From positions 1-64,000 of the forward strand of contig CANJZQ010000008.1 in NCBI GenBank assembly GCA_947479535.1: DNA of 64,000 nucleotides. Reading direction: 5' to 3'. Under the pieces are notes generated by a model, which did not search any database, was not told where the DNA came from, and saw only the letters and a list, made by a program, of their open reading frames with translations. The translations under genes and the position numbers were made by a program. Positions 36,428-44,561 of this stretch are shown one piece after another. This DNA comes from Oligoflexales bacterium (lineage in GTDB: Bacteria; Bdellovibrionota_B; Oligoflexia; Oligoflexales; RGVZ01). Each line of letters begins with the position of its first letter. Positions within the stretch are counted from its first letter, which is position 1.

Positions 36428-37982
36428 AGATACTAAAACGGCAAGGGTTGCTGTCATCGGAAGCGGATTTGGTGGCCTCGCGGCGGCCATTCGATTGCAG
36501 GCGGCTGGGCATACGGTGACGCTTTTTGAAAAGCGGGATGAGCCCGGCGGCAGGGCCTACGTATACCGTGACAAGGGATTCACATTTGATGCTGGTCCCA
36601 CCGTCATCACGGCACCTGATTGCTTGCGTGAACTCTTTGAATGCGCCGGCAAAAAAATGGAAGATTACGTTGAATTGATGCCGGTAACGCCTTTTTATCG
36701 ATTGTTTTGGGAGAATGGTTTTTCGTTTGACTACTCGAATGACGCGGAAAGCACCTTCGAGCAGATTCGCAAGAAATCACCTGCCGACGTGGATGGATAT
36801 AAGCGGTTTTTAGAATACTCGAAGGAAGTTTTTGACGAGGGCTATACCAAACTGGCGCACGTGCCGTTTCTGAACTGGTGGAGCATGATCCGCGTCGCCC
36901 CACAGCTCGTGCGCCTCAGTGCCCACCGCTCCGTTTTTAAAACAGTCGCACGGTTCATCAAAGACCGGGAATTGCGACAGGCCTTCAGTTTTCATACGTT
37001 GCTGGTTGGTGGCAATCCCTTCAAAACCTCATCCATATACACACTGATCCACTATCTTGAGCGCAATTGGGGAGTCTTCTTCCCGCGAGGCGGCACCGGA
37101 GCACTTGTCCGTGCGCTGGTCAGGCTTTTCAAGGAACTCGGGGGTGAGTTGAAAGTTTCGTCCCCGGTCACTGAAATTCTCACCCAGAATGGATGCGTAT
37201 CGGGGGTCAGGACTGCCGGTGGCACGTGGTCCTGTGATGCCGTTGTTTCGAATGCTGATGTTGTGCACAGCTACAGCCACTTGTTGCGCGACGTGCCTGA
37301 AGTCAAACGATCGCGCAAGAAAGCGCTGGGCCAGTCGCAGAGCATGTCCTTGTTCCTCGTCTATTTCGGAACGGACAGGCAGTATCCAAAACTTGCTCAT
37401 CACAACATCCTGTTCGGAAAATCCTATCGAGGACTCCTGAAGAAAATTTTCGGAAAAGTGGACAAGATCCCAGACGACTTCTCTCTTTATTTGCATGCGC
37501 CGACGCGCTCAGACCCAGGGATGGCCCCTGAGGGGTGCGAGGCTTTCTATGTTCTGTCTCCGGTGCCACACTTGGGTCATCTTAAGATCGACTGGGCGAA
37601 GGAAGGTCCGGCTTACGCCGATCGCATCCTTGAATACATCGAGCGTTGTTATGCACCTGGCTTGCGCAAGCACATTGTGACGCAGCGGATTTTCACGCCA
37701 GAGGATTTCAAGGTGGAGTTGAATGCCCACCTTGGTTCCGCATTTTCCAGTGAACCGGTGCTGTGGCAAAGTGCGTTCCTGCGGACTCACAACCGGGACG
37801 ACGACCTGAAGGGAATGTACTTTACGGGCGCTGGAACCCATCCCGGTGCGGGTGTTCCGGGGGTCGTCAATTCAGCCAAGGCGACAGCCACACTTTTGAT
37901 TGAAGACTTGAACACCGGACTGCTGAACACGCACAACGATTTGGGGGCCATGATTGGGCACCTCGCCGTCAATCCAGGGTGA
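36420..37982 (+). CDS. crtI: Phytoene desaturase
   Basis: An FAD-dependent amine-oxidase-fold desaturase of 520 residues. The N-terminal VAVIGSGFGGLAAAIRL is the dinucleotide-binding motif, FTFDAGPTVITAP the adjacent family block, and GAGTHPGAGVPGVV the C-terminal CrtI signature. It would convert phytoene to lycopene. It overlaps crtE by eight bases and crtB by 29. No second CrtI/CrtD-type desaturase is present, so an acyclic 3',4'-desaturation step, needed for salinixanthin itself, would have to come from this enzyme or be encoded elsewhere. Confidence 0.95.
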   Translation: MRKDTKTARVAVIGSGFGGLAAAIRLQAAGHTVTLFEKRDEPGGRAYVYRDKGFTFDAGPTVITAPDCLRELFECAGKKMEDYVELMPVTPFYRLFWENGFSFDYSNDAESTFEQIRKKSPADVDGYKRFLEYSKEVFDEGYTKLAHVPFLNWWSMIRVAPQLVRLSAHRSVFKTVARFIKDRELRQAFSFHTLLVGGNPFKTSSIYTLIHYLERNWGVFFPRGGTGALVRALVRLFKELGGELKVSSPVTEILTQNGCVSGVRTAGGTWSCDAVVSNADVVHSYSHLLRDVPEVKRSRKKALGQSQSMSLFLVYFGTDRQYPKLAHHNILFGKSYRGLLKKIFGKVDKIPDDFSLYLHAPTRSDPGMAPEGCEAFYVLSPVPHLGHLKIDWAKEGPAYADRILEYIERCYAPGLRKHIVTQRIFTPEDFKVELNAHLGSAFSSEPVLWQSAFLRTHNRDDDLKGMYFTGAGTHPGAGVPGVVNSAKATATLLIEDLNTGLLNTHNDLGAMIGHLAVNPG

Positions 37983-38883
37983 ACCATCGCCCGCGGAGGC
38001 GATCAGGCAAGGTTCAAAAAGCTTCGCGTTGGCGTCTGCTTTTCTTCCCATTGGGTCTCGTGAGCCAGCCCTGATCCTGTATCAATGGTGCAGGAATTGT
38101 GATGATTCCATCGATGATGCGCCCGATGCGGAGGCGGCCCGCCTTCGCCTTCGGTCCCTCGAGGACGGTAAGTCCGCTGGGGCCTTGCTGGCTGGACCTG
38201 ACTGGCTCGACCCGTGGCAGAGATCCGAATTCGTCGCCGGGATGCGAATGGACGTTGAAAATCGTCGGTATGCGAACCTGCAGGAACTCGAGCAGTATTG
38301 TTTTCGGGTCGCCGGTGTTGTGGGGCTCATGATGTGTCCCCTGTTGGGGGCGGATCGTGAAATGGGGCCGACACACGCGGTCTCGCTGGGCTGTGCCATG
38401 CAGTTGACGAATATTGCGCGGGATATACAGGCGGATGCGCGTCTGGGCCGGGTTTATGTGCCGCGAGACATGTTGCCAGGGATTGGTCCGGATGTGTTGG
38501 CCATACAACCTGAGTGTGCCATGGCTGCGGTCAAGATTTTACTGAATCGTGCGGATGAGCTCTACGAGCATGGCTTCCGGGGGCTAGCCTGGCTGCCTTG
38601 GCGCGTTGCCTTCGCGATTGCCGTCGCCGGTAAAGTTTATCAGCGCATTGGGCACAAATTGTTACGCAGGGCCGACGCTAACCCGGCAAAGGCCTTTCAA
38701 CGCAGGACCGTGGTTTCGTGGCCTGGCAAAGCAGTTGCCGTGGCGTCTGCCGCGTGGCTGTTCGTCCGGATTAAATGGCTCTCCGTTCAAGGCGACTGGA
38801 TCGACCGGTCCCCGTCGCCATTATTACTGCCCGTCATGCCCGTCAAAAAGCCAGCGATTGCAAACCACCACCAGGTTTCCTGA
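37954..38883 (+). CDS. crtB: Phytoene synthase
   Basis: A head-to-head prenyl synthase of 309 residues. The first Asp-rich region is DDSIDD, followed by YCFRVAGVVG. The second is AMQLTNIARDIQADA (D at each end), with GRVYVP after it, as in CrtB. It condenses two GGPP to phytoene. A TTG at 37954 preceded by GGGGG is the likely start, 29 bases inside crtI. The 3' end overlaps the antisense small membrane protein by about 97 bases. Confidence 0.93.
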   Translation: MGTSPSIQGEPSPAEAIRQGSKSFALASAFLPIGSREPALILYQWCRNCDDSIDDAPDAEAARLRLRSLEDGKSAGALLAGPDWLDPWQRSEFVAGMRMDVENRRYANLQELEQYCFRVAGVVGLMMCPLLGADREMGPTHAVSLGCAMQLTNIARDIQADARLGRVYVPRDMLPGIGPDVLAIQPECAMAAVKILLNRADELYEHGFRGLAWLPWRVAFAIAVAGKVYQRIGHKLLRRADANPAKAFQRRTVVSWPGKAVAVASAAWLFVRIKWLSVQGDWIDRSPSPLLLPVMPVKKPAIANHHQVS

Positions 38884-39008
38884 ATGCCTTGAATGACAGC
38901 CGGGCCGCCCTGGAAGATTGACGCCATCGCGCCGAAAATTGCCCCGAAGGCGGCTCCTGCGACCGTCCATTTTGCGATGGTCCAATTCATGGTGGCGTTT
39001 AGTTTCAT
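38787..39008 (-). CDS. Small membrane protein coupled to crtW
   Basis: An AGGAGAA site precedes the ATG at 39008, which overlaps the crtW stop as ATGA. The 73-residue product is mostly hydrophobic, with two likely membrane helices (about 11-31 and 45-58) separated by GGPAVIQGIQETWWW, and ends in a polar tail. The 3' end overlaps crtB antisense by about 97 bases. The good ribosome binding site and coupling to crtW make a real gene likely. I recognise no family; the context suggests a helper for membrane pigment enzymes. Confidence 0.65.
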   Translation of the reverse strand: MKLNATMNWTIAKWTVAGAAFGAIFGAMASIFQGGPAVIQGIQETWWWFAIAGFLTGMTGSNNGDGDRSIQSP

Positions 39009-39766
39009 GATTTTCTCCTGTTTGCGGGCAGTTGGTGCCAAGGAATTCCCGGCAGCAAATGGTGCGTGTGATGATAACCGAAGTGCCAGCAAGAAATCAG
39101 CGAAATCAGCCACGGGAATTGGGAATCTCGAGCGTGGTGATGATCGGCAAAGGGCTGCAGGCGTGCACGCCGGTGTGGCAACCATGTCCCGAAAAAGAAT
39201 AATTGCAAGCCGCTGAGCAACGCAGGCAGAACCCAGAACTGGATCACATTCCTTTCCGGGATTTTGAGGCCGTGAAAAAAAATCTGGGCAACCGCCATCA
39301 TGAGGACGATCTGGCGAAGTTGTAAGTGTTCCCGGAAGAACCTCCATCCCCATAGAAAAAAGTTGGCGCCGTTCGCGGTATTTTCGTGAAAATCAGGGTC
39401 GCGGGATGTCGCCACATGAATATGGTGCGCCTGGTGTTTGGGGACGAGGCGGTCAAAATCAAACGCAGCATAAAGGGCGGCTGCGATCCGACCCAGGCAT
39501 CGGTTCCCGCGCGCATTCCCGGGATATGCTGTTCCGTGGCAAGCGTCGTGCGTGACGATGAACAGCCCGCAAAAGAGAAACTGGATCCAGAGTATCAATG
39601 CCAGGACCGCGGGTGAGTCAGGGAAGATTCCGGTCCGCATTCGGAAAAACGCGTACCACAGGCTCACGATCCATGCGGAAATAACGAGCACCGCCAACGC
39701 GGGGCTTGCCATGTTGCCTGCCCGATCTGGAAAAATTGGCGATTTTTGTTGTTCAGGGTCGCCCAA
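39005..39766 (-). CDS. crtW: CrtW-type beta-carotene 4-ketolase
   Basis: A membrane di-iron ketolase with the CrtW histidine clusters: HDACH (73-77), HQAHH (111-115) followed by DPDFH, FGTWLPHR, DHHHAR and HFGYHHTHH (228-236). It would add a keto group at C4 of a beta-ionone ring, giving echinenone, canthaxanthin or a 4-keto monocyclic carotenoid. At 253 residues it is the usual length. The TTG at 39766 follows AAAAGGAT; an internal ATG at 39712 is a possible alternative. It lies opposite to the crtEIB and cruF genes. Confidence 0.9.
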   Translation of the reverse strand: MGDPEQQKSPIFPDRAGNMASPALAVLVISAWIVSLWYAFFRMRTGIFPDSPAVLALILWIQFLFCGLFIVTHDACHGTAYPGNARGNRCLGRIAAALYAAFDFDRLVPKHQAHHIHVATSRDPDFHENTANGANFFLWGWRFFREHLQLRQIVLMMAVAQIFFHGLKIPERNVIQFWVLPALLSGLQLFFFGTWLPHRRARLQPFADHHHARDSQFPWLISLISCWHFGYHHTHHLLPGIPWHQLPANRRKS

Positions 39767-40632
39767 GTGTTATCCTTTTCGGCATTATGTGGGCACTTTT
39801 TTTTATCAACGCTGTGTCGATATTCGGATACGCCACCTTTACGCTACATCCGGAATTGTTGGCGCGCTACCCCTGGTCGCTGCCGATTTATGCAGTCTCC
39901 TATCCGCTTTTTGCCCGACTGCAGATCCTGATTGGGTTCTGGCTTTGCGTCAGGGCCTGTCACAAGGCCATGGGATGGCGTTGGCCAGTGTACTTCGCAT
40001 CGGCCTTTCTGATCAGTTTCGCCATGGAGTTCAGTGGAACGAGTTTCGGAATTCCATTTGGCAAATATTCATACACGGGCCTTATGGGTTGGCAGCTTTT
40101 TGACAAGGTTCCCTTGTTGATCCCTGTGAGCTGGTTTTGCATGTCGTTGTGTTGCTATTTGCTCGCGGTGCAATTTACGGGACCCTCAAAACGGAATGTA
40201 TTTCCGGTGGGCGGGCACTGGCAGGATCCTGTTCAGAGGGTCGGGCTCGCCGCTGTGCTGCTCATCGCATGGGATTTCACCTTGGAACCAGCAATGAGCC
40301 AATTGACTCCCTATTGGATCTGGGAAGAGTCTGGCGTGTTCTTTTTCGGAGTCGCCGTGCGCAACTTGCTAGGTTGGCTGGTGACTGGGCTTCTGATCTT
40401 CACCAGCTTTGAGATCCTGCGACTTCGTGCGTACAGCCCTCGTTTCCAATCTTCGTGGCCTCTGCGCTTTTATTTACTGAATTTATTCCTCCCGATCGGT
40501 CTTTCGTTGGCAGGGTCGGTGTGGTCCCCGGTGCTTTTGACAGCAGTGGTCCTTTCTGGCTGCTTTTTGTATGCAACCCGGCGTGGAACCTTGAAGGCGG
40601 CCGGTGTGGTGATTCGTGCCTCCACAGCATAA
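39736..40632 (+). CDS. cruF: CruF-type carotenoid 1',2'-hydratase
   Basis: A polytopic membrane protein of about 299 residues. Family (DUF422) blocks are EFSGTSFGIPFGKYSYT, FDKVPLLIPVSWFCM and AWDFTLEPAM. CruF hydrates the psi end of gamma-carotene-type monocyclic carotenoids, forming a 1'-hydroxyl. The start is unclear: TTGs at 39706 and 39736 and an ATG at 39787 are in frame, and 39736 is used so that TM1 is kept whole. It overlaps the crtW start by up to 31 bases on the other strand. Confidence 0.87.
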   Translation: MAIFVVQGRPSVILFGIMWALFFINAVSIFGYATFTLHPELLARYPWSLPIYAVSYPLFARLQILIGFWLCVRACHKAMGWRWPVYFASAFLISFAMEFSGTSFGIPFGKYSYTGLMGWQLFDKVPLLIPVSWFCMSLCCYLLAVQFTGPSKRNVFPVGGHWQDPVQRVGLAAVLLIAWDFTLEPAMSQLTPYWIWEESGVFFFGVAVRNLLGWLVTGLLIFTSFEILRLRAYSPRFQSSWPLRFYLLNLFLPIGLSLAGSVWSPVLLTAVVLSGCFLYATRRGTLKAAGVVIRASTA

Positions 40633-41281
40633 CCCAGCGATTCGCCGGTTGTGGGACTGGTACCTCAGCCTGAAGTACCGCCGCTCGTTCGCCCGGATCC
40701 ATTTTGACTTGAGCGCATGCGAAGGAAAACTGGACCCGGGGATTCCCGTCATCCTGGTTCCCAATCACATCAGCTGGTGGGATGGTTTTTTTTGTTTTGA
40801 AATCCAAAGGCGTCTGCGGCCCGGATCCGGGATTTACTCCCTGATGCTTGAAAGTGAACTCCAGAAGTTTCCGGTTTTGCGCAAATTGGGCTGCTTTGGC
40901 ATGGAGCCGCGAAATCCTGTGAGTGTGCGACGTGCCTTCGCGCAGTTCCAAGAGCTCGTCACTGCGAATCCGTACCGGACGCTGACGTATTTTCCACAGG
41001 GCAAGATTTCTCCCGTGCGTCAACGTCCGCTTGGCTTTCAGCGCGGCATCGAGCTGCTGTTGCGGATGGCGGGCCCTGCTCAATGTGTACCGGTGGCCTT
41101 GCATATCGAACCACTGACGGCGGAAAAACCGACGGCTTTCGTTATTGCCGGCAATCCAGTGAATAGTGGGCAACACGAACTGACGAGCCGTTTTCTGGAG
41201 ACAGAAGTCACGCGTCTTTTGGAAAAAATCACCATCACGGCCCCCCTTGATTTGCTCGCAGGGGGGCAGCCATGTCCATGA
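40616..41281 (+). CDS. PlsC-like acyltransferase, candidate carotenoid acyltransferase
   Basis: A 221-residue member of the PlsC family. NHISWWD gives the HxxxxD acyltransferase motif and YFPQGKISP stands where other members have FPEGTRS; Gln replaces Glu. The family transfers acyl chains to glycerol-3-phosphate-type acceptors, but the position between cruF and a CruG-like glycosyltransferase suggests acylation of a carotenoid glycoside, as in salinixanthin. The GTG at 40616 overlaps cruF by 17 bases, and its end overlaps the glycosyltransferase start by ten, so it belongs to this message. A housekeeping phospholipid role is not excluded. Confidence 0.8.
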   Translation: MPPQHNPAIRRLWDWYLSLKYRRSFARIHFDLSACEGKLDPGIPVILVPNHISWWDGFFCFEIQRRLRPGSGIYSLMLESELQKFPVLRKLGCFGMEPRNPVSVRRAFAQFQELVTANPYRTLTYFPQGKISPVRQRPLGFQRGIELLLRMAGPAQCVPVALHIEPLTAEKPTAFVIAGNPVNSGQHELTSRFLETEVTRLLEKITITAPLDLLAGGQPCP

Positions 41282-42501
41282 GCATGTTCTCGTGGATGAC
41301 CACGGGGCCGAATATGGTCGCAGCAACTGACGCGCTATGCTGGCTTTGCCTGACAGTTCTGGCAGGCGCCTCTGCGATGACGCTCTTTAACTGGAGGTTT
41401 GCAGCCCGGATGGAGCAATGCCCGTCCGCTGCGCGGGTCCACGCAGACGACGGTGCGGTCATTCAACCGCTCGTCCAACCGCTCGTCAGTCTTTTGATTC
41501 CTGTTCGTAACGAAGCAGAAAACCTTCGCAGCAAATTGACCACGATCCTTCAGTCGACCTATCGACCCCTGGAGGTCATCATCCTGGACGATGAGTCCAC
41601 CGACGGTTCTCATCATATTGCCGGATCCATACTTGCAGGCGCGGCCTTTCCGGCGCGGGTCGTGCGGGGCAGCCCTTGGTCCCCATCGTCTGGCCTTTCG
41701 GGAAAGGCACATGCATGTGCCCAGCTTGCAGATCACGCCCGTGGCGACATCCTGATTTTTTGTGACGCGGATGTGATTTCATCCAGTCTTGCAATCCAGC
41801 GTACCGTGGACTGGCTCACAGTGCCGGCGGGACACCATCGTGCCGCGGGAGTCACCGCCCTGCCGTTTCAGTCCTGCACTGGTTGGCGTGAACGCCTGTT
41901 GATCCCGTGGATCATGCACCTTCCACTGATGATCTCTGTTCCACTTTTTTGCTCGTGGCGTATGCCAGTGGACTCGCTTCAGATGGCAAACGGTCAGTGG
42001 ATCGCGCTGTTTGCGTGCGATTATTTTGCAAGTGGAGGTCACCGGAAACTTGGCGCAACCCCACTGGAAGACGTCGCCTTGGCACGCCTTGTTCGTCGTG
42101 CCACCGGGCGTGGCATCCGGCCTGTCCTTGCCATTCAGGATATCAATGCAGCCATGTATCAAGATTGGCAGGGAATGCTCGCCGGGTTTTCAAAAAATCT
42201 AGTTGCCATTGGTGGTGGAAATCCTTGGTATTTCATTTTTTTACTTTTCCTGATGAACGTCACCTTTTTGTTTCCCTTGTGGGGCTGGCTGGTACGCCCC
42301 GACCTGGCCGCAGTCGGTCTCGCCTTGTGTGCATTGATTCGTTGCGTGACGGCAGTATCATTTAAACTTCCGCTTCGTGACGTCTTGCTGCATCCGGTCA
42401 GTCTCATGCTGTTGAATCTGGCTGGGTGGAAGTCGTTGCGCCATGCGTTTGGTGGCTCGTACGAGTGGAAAGAACGGGTGATGGAATGGTCGTCGACGTG
42501 A
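41272..42501 (+). CDS. cruG: CruG-type family 2 glycosyltransferase
   Basis: A GT2 enzyme of 409 residues: a first membrane segment, the nucleotide-sugar-binding domain (SLLIPVRNEAENL, VIILDDESTDGS, FCDADV with the metal-binding DxD) and C-terminal membrane helices. MANGQWIALFACDYFASGGHRKLG is close to the CruG consensus. CruG attaches a sugar to hydroxylated monocyclic carotenoids next to CruF. The ATG at 41272 follows a GGGGGG site and overlaps the acyltransferase by ten bases. Sugar donor and carbon position cannot be predicted from sequence. Confidence 0.85.
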   Translation: MSMSMFSWMTTGPNMVAATDALCWLCLTVLAGASAMTLFNWRFAARMEQCPSAARVHADDGAVIQPLVQPLVSLLIPVRNEAENLRSKLTTILQSTYRPLEVIILDDESTDGSHHIAGSILAGAAFPARVVRGSPWSPSSGLSGKAHACAQLADHARGDILIFCDADVISSSLAIQRTVDWLTVPAGHHRAAGVTALPFQSCTGWRERLLIPWIMHLPLMISVPLFCSWRMPVDSLQMANGQWIALFACDYFASGGHRKLGATPLEDVALARLVRRATGRGIRPVLAIQDINAAMYQDWQGMLAGFSKNLVAIGGGNPWYFIFLLFLMNVTFLFPLWGWLVRPDLAAVGLALCALIRCVTAVSFKLPLRDVLLHPVSLMLLNLAGWKSLRHAFGGSYEWKERVMEWSST

Positions 42502-44516
42502 TCAACTTCGATGTCGTAATCGTTGGTGGTGGTCTGGCTGGCTTGCTGCACGCAGACATGCTGGCAGATGATCCGTCGACTGATTTGCGCGTTGCAATCA
42601 TCGACCCCGATCCTGATTCCATGGCATCAAAGACTTTTGCGTCATGGCGCCTGAAGTCGTCCCTGCCCCATCGATACTCGAACTGCGTTGAGAACCGGTG
42701 GGCGCGATTTCGGGTCACTTCGTGTGCGGGCGAGCGTATTGTCAGGGATTTTGGTGATTATTGCTACGAGCGGATCCCTGGTGAGCGCCTTCGGGACACG
42801 ATCCGGCTTCGGCTTGATGCAGATTCACGCTTTCAATTTGTGCGGGATTCCGTAGTCGAAATCTCCGACGGGATCGAAACGACCACCGCTGGTCAGACAG
42901 CGAGTGTTGTCGGGGCATCGGGCCGTGTCTTTTCCGCGAGGCGTGTCTTGAGCTCGGTGACTGTTGGCAAGCCAGAAGTCTTGCAATACTTCCTTGGCTT
43001 CGAAGTGGAAACGGGTTCTGATCACTTTGACCCCGAAGTGGTGGACTTGATGGATTTCCGGGTTGCGCAGAACGGGGACGTTCGTTTTGTTTATGTGCTG
43101 CCATTCAGCAGGCGCCATGCGCTTGTGGAGTTCACCGTGTTCTCGCCGGACCGTATGCCCGACATTGAGTGCGAGGCCATCCTTCGCGACTACATCCGCG
43201 ACAACTTGAACTTGCCCCCCTTCACCATCACCAAGGTGGAAACTGGCGCAATTCCCATGACGCTAAACGCAGATCCGCGTTTCCCGGCAATCCGCATGAA
43301 CTCGGTGATCGACGTCATTGGTGGCGCGGCCGGAATGGTCAAGCCAAGCACAGGGTATTCGTTCCAGCGCAATCTTGAGTCCCTGTCCCAACAGGCGGGA
43401 AAATCCTATGGGCATTTCCGGTTTCAAGTCTATGACGCCTTGCTGCTCCGGATCATTCAAGTGAACGGAGGGATGATTTCGAAGCTCTTCCCGGTTTTAT
43501 TTGGGGCAAACACTCCTGCAAAACTCTTTGCTTTCCTGGACGAAAAATCCCAATTCTTCGATGAGATAAAAATATTTTACCGGTTACCTTGGGCTCCTTT
43601 TCTTGGCAGTCTGGTGGCTCTTTATCCTTTTCTGTTCGCGGCGTCCGCCAGTCTGCTCTTGCACCATTTGATTGGCGGAGCTTCAGTCTGGGTGATTCCC
43701 GTGGTGGGGTTGCTCACTGCAGGCATCGGACACGGGAGTCTCGATCACTTGCTGGATTCGTCGTCTGGAAAGCCATCCCGGTTCTACTTGGGCTACTTGG
43801 GTTCGATGCTCGGATTCCTGGCAATCTGGTATTTTTTTCCACCACTCGCCCTTGGCTTTTTTGTTTTTCAGTCTGCGGATCATTTTGGTGAGGCCAACTG
43901 GATTCGCGCCATTCGCAACTCTGGCAACGCAACCTGGACGCGGGTCCTGGCCTGGATATGGGGGCTTTTTGCCGCAATTTTCGGAGTGTTGATCCATTGG
44001 CAGGAGGCCCGTCCGGTTGTCCAATTGATCCTTCAGGGATCGGTGTCTGTGGCTGCTGTGCCAGTTGAAGTTGCCCGGATGGGTGGGATTGCAATTTTTG
44101 TCGCTGCGATTCTAGCCTCTGTCGCACTGGACCGGTATGAGCGTAAGGTCCTTGGAAGGGCAGTGAATGGCCTCCCTGCAACGTTGTTGCTTGGCGTTAG
44201 TGTGATGGCGCTGCCACTTTTGCCAGGATTTTTCTGTTTTTTCGCTTTTTGGCACGCGTGGGATTCGATCGTGGCGCAACGGGCAGGAAAAGGCTGGACG
44301 TCGACAGAATATGCGCAAAGGGCGATTCGTTACACTTTCGCAGGCGTCGTTGGAATCTTTCTGGCGATTCTCATTTTTTCCGCATGGGGTGATTACGACC
44401 GTGTCTGGCAAATACTGTTTGTCATGATTGGTGCATTGACTGCCGCTCATGCCCCAGTGATGAAGCGTTTCCTGAAAATAAAACCGCCCCGCTTTTCTAG
44501 CGGGGCGGTTGGATGA
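42486..44516 (+). CDS. CrtY-Blh fusion: lycopene beta-cyclase and carotene 15,15'-dioxygenase
   Basis: A single frame of 676 residues encodes two complete enzyme domains. Residues 1 to about 365 are CrtY-type lycopene cyclase: VVIVGGGLAGL near residue 10, KTFASWR, and DVIGGAAGMVKPSTGYSF (276-293). From about 370 the protein becomes a polytopic membrane domain of the Brp/Blh family, with HGSLDH (His416), SADHFGE (His466), FWHAWDS (His590) and AHAPV (His655). The first would make beta-carotene (gamma-carotene as intermediate) and the second cleave it to two retinal. The ATG at 42486 overlaps the glycosyltransferase by 16 bases. Ser at position i+4 from His590 replaces a His of characterised Blh. 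Confidence 0.92.
   Translation: MVVDVINFDVVIVGGGLAGLLHADMLADDPSTDLRVAIIDPDPDSMASKTFASWRLKSSLPHRYSNCVENRWARFRVTSCAGERIVRDFGDYCYERIPGERLRDTIRLRLDADSRFQFVRDSVVEISDGIETTTAGQTASVVGASGRVFSARRVLSSVTVGKPEVLQYFLGFEVETGSDHFDPEVVDLMDFRVAQNGDVRFVYVLPFSRRHALVEFTVFSPDRMPDIECEAILRDYIRDNLNLPPFTITKVETGAIPMTLNADPRFPAIRMNSVIDVIGGAAGMVKPSTGYSFQRNLESLSQQAGKSYGHFRFQVYDALLLRIIQVNGGMISKLFPVLFGANTPAKLFAFLDEKSQFFDEIKIFYRLPWAPFLGSLVALYPFLFAASASLLLHHLIGGASVWVIPVVGLLTAGIGHGSLDHLLDSSSGKPSRFYLGYLGSMLGFLAIWYFFPPLALGFFVFQSADHFGEANWIRAIRNSGNATWTRVLAWIWGLFAAIFGVLIHWQEARPVVQLILQGSVSVAAVPVEVARMGGIAIFVAAILASVALDRYERKVLGRAVNGLPATLLLGVSVMALPLLPGFFCFFAFWHAWDSIVAQRAGKGWTSTEYAQRAIRYTFAGVVGIFLAILIFSAWGDYDRVWQILFVMIGALTAAHAPVMKRFLKIKPPRFSSGAVG
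44475..44510 (-). terminator. Rhodopsin terminator inside the crtY-blh 3' end
   Basis: An 11-bp stem (44482-44492 with 44500-44510) of AACCGCCCCGC type with a seven-base loop is followed on the minus strand by TTTTATTTT. It therefore serves the convergent rhodopsin transcript. The hairpin sequence itself encodes the last residues (PPRFSSGAV) of the fusion protein. On the plus strand no T-tract follows. Confidence 0.85.
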
Positions 44517-44561
44517 CCTTTAGATCATTTCCATGAACGATCCGGACGATCCTTCTGGCAA

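Noticed and set aside
39298-39516. Minus-strand frame inside crtW
   Set aside because: An overlapping frame with no domain; crtW motifs are complete in its own frame.
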